This document shows, piece after piece, positions 1-64,000 of a stretch of DNA of 64,000 bases. The stretch is from Phallusia mammillata (taxonomy: Eukaryota; Chordata; Ascidiacea; Phlebobranchia; Ascidiidae). Below the pieces are notes generated by a model. That model made no database searches. It worked only from the letters and a program-made list of their open reading frames with translations, and was not told the DNA's origin. Both the position numbers and the translations under genes were made by a program. The stretch is from contig QLIY01000186.1 in assembly GCA_003260075.1 (NCBI GenBank), positions 141,599-205,598 of the forward strand. The letters are read 5' to 3'. How positions within the stretch are numbered: position 1 is the stretch's first letter; every line of letters begins with the position of its first letter.

Positions 1-48
1 GATAATTATTGTGGATGTGACTTGGTTTTAATGATTTTGGTTTACCAG

Positions 49-55915
<55,867 letters not shown>

Positions 55916-56550
55916 CTCTTTTTGTCCGTACTTTATTTAGTTGTGTGTTGATCGTAGTTTAGAAGAATATGATGGTTTTAAACTACGTTGTTGCAAAAGA
56001 GTTTGTTGTCGAGAAATGAAAACGTGCAAATAATTTTAGCTTTATTATGACATACGAATTTATTTCTATGAACTACTATTTTGTGCTTTTCTGTATTGTA
56101 GTTTTATTCGTCCGGTCATTTGTGTTAATGAAAATTAAATTGTAACACTGTTATTAACACTAAACATTTAAAAAAGAAAACAAAATAATCGTTCAAATAC
56201 CTGCTTTATATAACTTACAATAACAGTTAATTTTGTCTATCTCAGTTTTGTTGCACACGCTACAATGTTTCTAATTCATGTGTTGTTTTATCGTTGTGCT
56301 CGAAAACATTTACGCTGGTCTTCTTAGCTACAATCTCCATGAGAAAGCAGTAACATTCCTAGAATCGATGCAATTAAAATTCGTAATAAACGCAAAACAA
56401 CGAATTGCAAGTTTTTATGCAATAGAAGAAAGGTATCCAACTCGGTTAAAGGTTCGCTCGAATTGAGAGAACGGTTTATATTAGAATAATTTGCCACAGA
56501 CTCAATGAAAACCTTAATTATATTTCACTAAAACCGGCTTTTTTCCATTA
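55916..56550 (+). other. 3' flank of the giant gene
   Basis: Probable 3' UTR then AT-rich spacer. No credible reading frame; nothing else recognised. Confidence 0.6.
56134..56139 (+). terminator. Possible polyadenylation signal ATTAAA
   Basis: ATTAAA about 220 bases after the stop codon, followed by T- and A-rich sequence. An AATAAA near 56386 is an alternative. Confidence 0.45.
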
Positions 56551-56680
56551 GGCTTTTTCAAAAATCTGGTCAAGATTTTCGATTCCGGTTTGGAGGTTCG
56601 GTAGGAGACAGAACCCGGTCAAAACCAGTTCAAAACTGGAATATTCCGGTGAAACCCCACCGAAATCGACAGAATTTGTC
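56551..56680 (+). repeat. Dispersed repeat copy A
   Basis: Contains TTTTCGATTCCGGTTT and GGAGGTTCGGTAGGA, shared with the window's last 70 bases (63931-64000) in the same orientation, followed by GGTCAAAACCAGTTCAAAAC. Confidence 0.7.
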
Positions 56681-56837
56681 GGCGGTATAGTGAACGGTCT
56701 TATCATTAAACTATAGTCCCTATTTTACTCATATTTGTAAATGGTCTCCTGTGTGACAGAAGGCAATGCCACTTTAAGGTGATTGCTTCTGATCTGGTCT
56801 GCTGACAAATTTAGCAACACAAATACAATGTTTAAAG

Positions 56838-57035
56838 CAGTGGTCGGCAACCACCGGGCCGCGAGGGGTTCGTTACCGGGCCGCAGAAAACTTTCTGAAG
56901 GTTCACATTGAATCATAGTTGTAATAACTGTAATTACTTTTCAGTGCTGAACAGTTGTGGTTTTTAAAGGCCGGTCCGTGATAAAAATTTTAGTTTCAAA
57001 CCGGTCCGCAGCGCAAAAAAGGTTGCCGACCCCTG
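56838..57035. mobile_element. Non-autonomous hAT-type element (198 bp)
   Basis: Ends CAGTGGTCGGCAACC and GGTTGCCGACCCCTG are inverted; both flanks have GTTTAAAG (56830-56837, 57036-57043), an exact 8-bp duplication. Confidence 0.92.
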
Positions 57036-57299
57036 GTTTAAAGAGTGGTCAAGAAGGTTAAAGGTCATATCGCACATGTCTTGAATTGATTTATTTCCCG
57101 AAAAAATCGGGGCCAGAGTTTGAAGGTGGTTGACAGCCTGATAGTTGAGGAATTATTAATTTATGTTGCTTAATTTAACTGTGGTTATATACCAGCACCA
57201 ATATCTGATCAATTAAACCAAATTTAAACCCATCATAAGGTGGAACATATATTGTTTGTTTCCTTTTTCAAACTGAATCACCAAAAATTTTACTCCCCA

Positions 57300-57454
57300 C
57301 GTTTTTTTCCCGCGCCACATTAACAAAATTTGACACGCTTGAGTGGGCGAAGCCAATCAGCGCGCAGTAAGTTTTTGGCGTGCCAAAGTCATTCCAGTCA
57401 TTTGTCTCGTGGTGTTTGCGGCGTGCGGAGGTGGAAACATCGAGAAGCTACAAG
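57300..57454 (+). promoter_or_regulatory. Possible CCAAT promoter and non-coding first exon of a downstream transcript
   Basis: A GC-richer island in AT-rich DNA with AGCCAATCAGCGCGC (CCAAT at 57353-57357) about 30 bases before a stretch that ends in CTACAAG followed by GTAAAT (57455), a fair donor. No TATA box. A matching acceptor TATTTACAG lies at about 57984. No coding frame follows, so the transcript, if real, would start non-coding. Confidence 0.4.
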
Positions 57455-59255
57455 GTAAATTCAGGCTCTTTTTTGCAACTATGCTACACTACTGGAGATA
57501 GGCATTCAAAGCAATACGTTAACGTTTTAACTCGGAAACTATTTGTTGTAAATGGCTTGTAGTGGTTTACTGTGAGAACTTTAACTAACTGACATTAGGC
57601 GAATTGTAACGTTAAATATAGTTGATCCAATTTGTAATCATATATCTGTGTATATAGCACAAAACGTAATCATACCGATGTACCTAGTTAAGTTAGTTCA
57701 TGTTCATTAGTTATAAACGCATGCATTTAATTATTTTATTTATATTTAGTTCTCCAAACCCATTTAAGCAATGAAAAACAGTTCACTATATGATGCCGCT
57801 GTTACAACGCATCGCGCTTTAGGCATTGTAACGTCACACAAGCGGGCGCGTTTTTTAATCAGCGTGTCCTGTGAAATTTTGCAAGCGCATTGTGTAGTTT
57901 CAGCATTATCGGCCTAGATTTATTATTACAACTTGCACTGCCCACGTCTGTTACGAGTTACTTAATGTGTTATTATATTTACAGAATCAGATGTTCTTCA
58001 ACTCAACGATCTCTTCATCAAACAACTTCAAATATTTACTTGTATGTAAACATAGGAGCCGGTCGTGGGTCAACCGGGTTTGCGGAACTGTTAGGCTTAA
58101 CTTAGATTAACTGGCGCTAGGGTTGAGTGACCTATTCTTTGTCCGAGTTGGACCCGTAGAGGAAGTCTTTCTCGTTCAAAGAATGTTCCAAGGCGGTAAG
58201 AGTGCTACTATGTCAGCAAGTTGGCGCTAGGGATAGAACTAGAGTGGCACTTGTTAACTAAGGTTAGGCTAGTTAACATAGGTGGGGTACGTTTGGGATT
58301 CGCGCGCCACGTAGGGACTCTAGCTTAGATCGATTTCTAGTTAGGTGTGGCGCGTTTCTAAATGGCTTTAGCTAAAATAAGGTGTGCATAGAAACACGGC
58401 CTGGGCATGGCCTCCACCGCATTGCATTGGCCGCGGTGTAGACGATACAGAGTAGGGACACCGCTATTTCCAATGAAGGCCCAGGCTCTTGGGCCAGAGG
58501 GGACCGGCTTTGCATATAGCCCGAAAAGTTTCGTGATCCACCCTGGTAGGGCGCAAACTGTTGTTACATTTTTCTCCCAGCCCTGTGTTTGCGTAAAACA
58601 TTTGGGTCCTTGCGGGGGGGACTCTGAGGGCAAGGGACAGTAACACGGTGTTGTTGAGTTATACGTCTTAAAACGTTACTGTCCCCTTTCAAACAAATTT
58701 TTGCGCCTATTCCAACTGTAAAGTTAGGGATGTTGTGGATTTTTTTATCGGGTTTGGCCAGCTTGTTTTATCCATGCTTGTGCATCCAGCTCAAGGTTTT
58801 CTTTCCTAAAAAATGCCGCGAATTGGATATCAAGCATGTGATGTAATAGTTCCTGTTAAACGCACTATAATTTTTATGCTAAAACTTTCGCTAAATCAAA
58901 TGCCCTAAATTTGCCATATTGCTGGTTAAGCCCATTTTCCCCCCCCCCGCTAACTAACTTATCACTTACTTCAGTTCCGTATTCCTGCTTGACCCGACCA
59001 CCCAGCCATTTCGGGGCAGTGACATTTGGGTGGTTGTAAAACATGACAGACTCACCTTCTACTTTTCTAGGCTAATTTGCGACGGTTATATGCAGGGCAG
59101 TTAGTTGAGGCAAGTTAGTGTACTTCTACGTCGCGCACGCAGGGACGATAGCGGTTCCAACGTTTTTCAGAAACTTATCGAACGAAGCAGACGAACAACC
59201 GATTCGTTACTTAATTCACCGATTCTGTTTTCAATTTGAAAGTTAATTATAAACT
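57455..59255 (+). other. Non-coding stretch, partly GC-richer
   Basis: No recognisable gene. The part from about 58100 to 58640 is GC-richer than its surroundings and contains repeated GGCGCTAGGG (58112, 58226) and CCGCGGTGTA/ACACCGC words; I searched for tRNA, 5S and spliceosomal RNA signatures by eye and saw none. A run of exactly ten C lies at 58939-58948. Confidence 0.4.
58939..58948 (+). repeat. Ten-C run without a duplication
   Basis: Exactly ten C between CCCATTTT and GCTAACTAAC. Same length as the joints at 21692, 25722, 41308 and 54168, but I see no duplicated flanks. Confidence 0.85.
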
Positions 59256-59263
59256 ACTATAAC

Positions 59264-59571
59264 TAGTGATGCACCGGGCCGAAACCGAGTAATCGACCAG
59301 AGCCGAATCGGGCCGAACCTAAAATCCCCTTTCTTATGGACGTTTTCAACCGGACCTTGTGTCGTTGATGCAAGTAAACTCAATTATGGCAAACCAAAAT
59401 CACTTTCACAATGCGGAAGCTTTACTACACTTGTAATATTTTGCAGACAACATGGCTCGTATTTTATAGATACCTCAAATAGTTAATTTAAGATGTTTCG
59501 TATGGGCGAAAATGAAAGTTTAGGTATTATTTCCATGCAATCAAAAAGTTTGGTTTCGGCCGAATTTTCAA

Positions 59572-59632
<61 letters not shown>

Positions 59633-59691
59633 TAGAAAACAGCGTATTCGGCCGAAATGTTTCGGCCAACCGAAACTTCGTTGCATCACTA
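59264..59691. mobile_element. hAT-like element carrying a 59-C tract
   Basis: Ends TAGTGATGCACCG and CGTTGCATCACTA are inverted, both followed inwards by GGCCGAA-rich sequence; flanks ACTATAAC and GTTATAAC agree at 6 of 8. The centre holds 59 uninterrupted C (59574-59632), which explains the apparent poly-Pro and poly-Gly frames here. No transposase. Confidence 0.75.
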
Positions 59692-60029
59692 GTTATAACC
59701 TATAAACGAAAGTGTTATATTTCTTTGTCGTTTTCCCTCTTTCATCAACAAAACTGTGTGCGGAGTCCACTTTTTCTATCCTTACATTTCATTTTAAGCA
59801 GACCAGTTCTTATATCAACCGACAGGTCCTTTATGATCATATTGTGTTTTTATCGCCCGTCGCTCGCTCTAACCATGCGAACCGCCATTGTCAAGTGTTA
59901 CAGTGTGAAAAGTCAAGTTATGACAGAAGTCAGGTTTTGCTATTGTCCAATTCCAAGTCAACTTTCTAAATTGTAAGTTTCTTGTTGTTAAACCAGTTTA
60001 TTGTTGAAAACTAATTCTTGTTTTTGCTT

Positions 60030-60700
60030 TTCAGGTTTTAGGTGAAATACTGATATTTTGAAAAATGGAAGTTAAAAAAATGTAAAAATACATGCAAAAC
60101 TTATAAAACCATGTCATGCAATACATGGATTTCAGGTATATTTCACATTTGTGTTTCTTATCCTTTGTGTTTTTTCTGCAGGAAATAACTTATTTGCTTT
60201 TTACAAGTTTAAACTTTTGTTTTGTTTTTTCTGATTTTATTATTATTTTCTGCAGGATTACCAAATCATTTTGTTTTTCAGATTCCGGAAGTCTTTTTGA
60301 AATATTTAAATTCAATTCGTTTTGTTTTTCAGGTTTTTGGATTTTGAAACTTGTTTTGTTTTTCAGAATAGGGGTTCGTTAATAACTTATGTTCTGTAGG
60401 TGTTGCAAAACGTAGTTTTATTTTCCAAACAATATTTATTTTCTTTTGCAGGCTTAACCAAAGTGGTTTTTATCTCCCAGATGTTTAGGGGCTTTTATAC
60501 ATTTTCTGATGTATTTGATAATTAAAACTTACCGCCTTTTGTTTAGTCACTTATACTTTTTTAGAAAATATATAAGTTAATTATTTAATGATTAACCTTC
60601 TGTTTTGCAGGTTTACCAAACTGTGTTTTTGTTTTTCAGCTTTTTAAGGTTTAAGCAGTTTGGAAATTTAGGTCTTATGTTTCCACAGGTTTACTAATTA
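60030..60700 (+). other. Run of T-rich 3' splice-site-like motifs
   Basis: At least ten pyrimidine-AG sites (forms TTTTCTGCAG, TTGTTTTTCAG, CTTTTGCAG, TTTCCACAG) follow one another, mostly 20-110 bases apart, without matching donors or an open frame. May be a degenerate simple repeat. Confidence 0.5.
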
Positions 60701-60950
60701 ACATGTTGCAAAAAGGGGAATAACCAAGTTAGAAATAAAGCTGTCACTCGAAAAAACCGACGTAAGTATGGCGAAACTCTGTTCCATAGANTTTTTCAGC
60801 TTTTTAAGGTTTAAGCAGTTTGGAAATTTAGGTCTTATGTTTCCACAGGTTTACTAATTAACATGTTGCAAAAAGGGGAATAACCAAGTTAGAAATAAAG
60901 CTGTCACTCGAAAAAACCGACGTAAGTATGGCGAAACTCTGTTCCATAGA
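60632..60950 (+). repeat. 159-bp perfect duplication joined by one n
   Basis: 60632-60790 and 60792-60950 start TTTTTCAGCTTTTTAAGG and end GTTCCATAGA and look identical; the base between them is n. An uncollapsed contig overlap is the simplest explanation. Confidence 0.93.
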
Positions 60951-61297
60951 GTTTTGTTCCCTTAAACACTTGGTAAAATTAAATTTTCTAATTGTTTTTC
61001 AGATCCTTTAACGAAGAGTGATGTAATACCCCCATCCATCGAACGACGGCGACAGCAATGATTTCAACCATAGAGAAGAAAGGTGACAAAAGTTTACTTC
61101 AAATATAAATGGATTTTGTATCTAAAACTTATGGATAAACTCTATGATTTAACTTGTTGTGTTCATATTTAAGGAAGTTGTTTTTTTGAGTTCACAAAGT
61201 TTAACCTGTTTTGTATATTTCAGACTTTGTAATCACTTCGCTGGTGTCCAACGCACGGCTGCCTTTAGCACGGGTGGTTCCCTGACATCATCGTCAA

Positions 61298-61600
61298 TGA
61301 CGTCATGACATTTTCGTCAGAAATGACGTCCACATTTTGTCACCTGAAGCATAATATAATCTCGCTATCACAGTGACCTCGTGCAACGTATACCCCTCAA
61401 ACGAAAACGTCACAACACTCATCTGGTAATATCAACGCTGTTGCCATCGCAACTTCATACGTCACACTGACGTAAACGATAAGACGTCAAGCTGGGTTCC
61501 ATTTTGTGGTGAACCTGTTTCACAGTCAGCCCCCAGAAGGCGTCGCCCTACAAGACTGGGGCTTCTCCTACGTCGCTGTTACGTAGATTTCTGACGTCAG
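61298..61600. promoter_or_regulatory. Cluster of ACGTCA (CRE/ATF-like) motifs
   Basis: Perfect TGACGTCA at 61298-61305, TGACGTCC at 61324, CTGACGTCAG at 61591-61600, plus ACGTCAC near 61407 and further ACGTC/GACGT words around 61460-61575, in a GC-richer stretch. Such clusters often mark promoters; no adjoining gene was found, so the role is open. Confidence 0.35.
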
Positions 61601-61639
61601 GATTCAGTTTCCCTGCTTGGTGGACCTCCTGTTCAGGGA

Positions 61640-63930
61640 CTGTAATTGTCCCTCACACTTTTGACTAGACGATGCTGGGACCTATTGTTGTTTTACACGC
61701 GCACGCGCCAACATAGCGCCACAGCGGCATGTTATAATCGAGCATGTTTAGTTTCAACAACACGAGATTTTGAATTGTAATGCATAAGTGCATGATGACA
61801 AAAGACAGTTTGCTTCTACGCGATATTTTATGCATCTTAATGAACTGTTTGTATTGTGGCACCCATTCTCTCGTACTTCATAAACTAGGCCTACGCTCTT
61901 TTTATTCACTGTTTTTCATTTCCATGCAATCTGTTGGCAAACTTGACAAGTCGATGTAAGCTGACAACACAAACTGTTGTTTATAGTAAGAAACTTTCAT
62001 GAAATTTCCTTGCAACGTAGCAGTATTAAACTTTTTATAACTTGCTCTGATTTGTATGAAGACAACTGATTTCGTGGGTTATGTTATTTTGTTTTGATTT
62101 AAAGTTTTGATTTATGTGCTTAAGCAGAACTTGCCTGAAATGTCATGCGTGTTTTGCTTTACTTTTATTTATTTTACATTTTCATTACATCGCCCCGTAG
62201 GAGATGTGTCTCACTGTAGTTAACTGTGAACTATCATATCATTACAAAGTTGCAACATCAAACCCAGACCATCTGCAGTACGTTTAACATGAATGTAAGT
62301 TTTGTGTGCTCGTGTTATATTGTTAACTACTTATCCGCCGTATACTGGTCTTGTGCTGTTTCTATTGTTACCATCTACCACTGAAAACGCTGTAAAGTTT
62401 GTCAAATCAGTTGCTTATTAGTGACATGCTTTACTGGCCGAGTGTTATTTTCCGCTAGAGGCGCTTGACATCTTTGTTTAACTAAGCTATTGTTTTTCTC
62501 CTCGTAAGTAAAGTGTAGTTTATATGTAAAGGCTACTATTAATTCTTGAAACGAGCTAAAAAACAAATTTATTCCTTTAAATAATTTTAATATGCGCCAC
62601 TTAACCTGTTTTGCTGAAGTTTCAAACCTTCCTCCAATCAATCGCCATTTGTTGTGTTTTGTTTCTTGGAAGTTTGTCAAACTATTGTCACCTCACAGCG
62701 TTACAATGTGTATGTACAAAACAAGCATGTTCGAATTTTAATACGCTGATCTCCGAAGTACATGTTTATGTCTACTTTATGGCGCAACATCTACCAACCT
62801 CTGTTCAATATTCTTTTGTAGTGTTGTTTTTGCGAAAAAGGAATACATGGATAAGAATTTTGATGGTTTGATTAGTTTGCATAAATGATTGGTAAGGTTT
62901 CATTATCATGTTCAGTTTTTGGGAAACTAAATGTGTTAGGGAACGTAATAGGAAATATTATAATGGAATTTCCTAACATTGCCGGGTAATCAAGAAGAAG
63001 AAAACGTAAACAAATGCATTCGCATGCAAAGTTTAAAAGTAAAAAAAAACAAGTCGTAGTGAGAATAAATGTCAACAGATAAAGGCCAACCACTCGAGTA
63101 TTGGAATAAATTGGAAATTATAGCCAAAAATTTAAAGGACACCCCGTATGCTCTTTTTCTAAATTGTAAGAAATGTCCCCTTTGCGTACATGCTTTATCT
63201 ACAGTTTTGACTTTGTTTTATATGCCATTTCTCAATGGATGATCATCACCATAATTGTGGGACCTAGTTCAAATATAATAACAACAAATTTATACACTGT
63301 TAACATTTCTAACAAAGCAACGTGATCGAATAGTTGAGAGACATTTTTCGTCTGTGAAAATTGAACGTTTGACTGTGAAAAAAGTCAAGTATCAATAAAA
63401 CTAATAGCACTTAAGTAAAATAGTTTGCATTATTTAGCAGCAAAACATCGCAATCTCTCCCGGTAGTCCTTTTTTCAGCTTTAGGTAGATTTAAACTTTA
63501 TATGAAACAGTCAAGCAACGAATTCAGATAAGTCGGGACACTCATATGCATCGAAATAATATCACAGGATAACCAACAATAATCTCTACATGGAAACTGA
63601 TGGCGTTTAAACAATTTTTTTTTCAGCCTGTCATTCCCAACAGACTGGAGAACCGTTAGATGGTTAGCCGATACAAGCAAGCTCTTGTGTCAAGCTAAAC
63701 TGATGAGAAGTTGGTCGAAACATAGTGCACTTTCTGCACTGGCTCGATGCTGTCAAAAGTGTTGTTTCGGAATTCGCTTTTCAAGAAACTGTTCAATTCA
63801 AGGTTGGTATGCATCAGTTGAAGAGGTTTCAATTGATGCAGAAAAATAAATTAATTTATTATATTGGGGTCATAATGTTTGGTTTTTTATTCCGGTTTAA
63901 ACCGGTTTAAAGGTTCTATAAGCTTTAGGG
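61640..63930. other. AT-rich stretch with no recognised gene
   Basis: Short frames on both strands lack codon pattern or domain signals. Around 63683-63740 a repeat-like sequence has CTCTTGTGTCA, ACTGATGAGA, GGTCGAAAC and an AGTGCA/TGCACT hairpin; a relative in inverse orientation is at about 51465-51515. Confidence 0.5.
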
Positions 63931-64000
63931 TTTTTCGAAAATCGGGTGCATTTTTTGGGTTTTCGATTCCGGTTTAAACCGGTTTGGAGGTTCGGTAGGA
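63931..64000 (+). repeat. Dispersed repeat copy B, cut by window end
   Basis: Same TTTTCGATTCCGGTTT...GGAGGTTCGGTAGGA as 56551-56607, here with CCGGTTTAAACCGG palindromes inserted (another at 63892-63905). Confidence 0.7.

Noticed and set aside
58358-58646. Short frames on both strands in the GC-richer block
   Set aside because: GC-rich DNA lacks stops by chance; no homology signature or splice support.
59483-59705. Poly-Pro (+) and poly-Gly (-) reading frames
   Set aside because: Both are translations of the 59-C tract in a transposon-like element.
63683-63740. Functional hammerhead ribozyme
   Set aside because: Stem I does not pair and stem II is two base pairs; kept only as a repeat with a core-like motif.

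Overview
The window is animal DNA: AT-rich, with short spliced introns (GT..AG, T-rich acceptors), many small DNA-transposon remnants and no bacterial-style operons. Compact introns, the protein repertoire (vWF-type D assemblies, calcium-binding EGF arrays, mucin WxxW modules, a C-type lectin-like end) and roughly 5% difference between duplicated stretches that look like two alleles suggest an invertebrate chordate. A Ciona-like tunicate is my best guess; this is inference, not proof.

From base 49 to 55915 the plus strand is one giant gene, of which I can trace 132 exons (about 18.4 kb of coding sequence by hand sum, about 6,100 residues). Its 5' end lies upstream of the window and its stop codon is at 55913-55915. 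Order of modules: end of a vWF-type D assembly (C8-TIL-TILa), Thr/Gln/Pro linker microexons, vWA1-TILa, vWA2-TILa, EGF 1-4, two WxxW modules, EGF 5-83 (nearly all calcium-binding type, interrupted by three tiny Thr/Pro-type linker exons), a D assembly (VWD-C8-TIL-TILa), a second D assembly, vWA3, EGF84, vWA4, EGF85, vWA5, linker, WxxW3, linker, WxxW4, a Ser/Tyr-rich exon, and a C-terminal CTLD. No transmembrane segment is visible, so it looks like a secreted, very long extracellular protein: rigid calcium-stabilised EGF rod in the middle, with multimer/ligand-binding modules at both ends.

Introns hold several non-autonomous hAT-type elements with clear 8-bp target duplications (4027-4415, 21972-22371, 27752-28125), TA-flanked small elements, tandem repeats and poly-C tracts. 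A recurring oddity is a run of exactly ten C. At three places (21692, 25722, 41308) it joins two ~120-bp near-duplicate copies of the same sequence; at 54168 it lies in a coding exon and breaks the frame. A fourth duplication is joined by a single n at 60791. These look like assembly joins rather than biology and should be repaired before the gene is modelled.

From 55916 to 64000 there is no gene I can name. The stretch holds a 3' flank with a possible ATTAAA signal, two hAT-like elements, a CCAAT-containing GC-richer segment with a plausible non-coding first exon (57380-57454), a 59-C tract, a run of unpaired 3' splice-acceptor-like sites (60030-60700), and a cluster of ACGTCA motifs (61298-61600). 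A downstream plus-strand transcription unit is possible but unproven.
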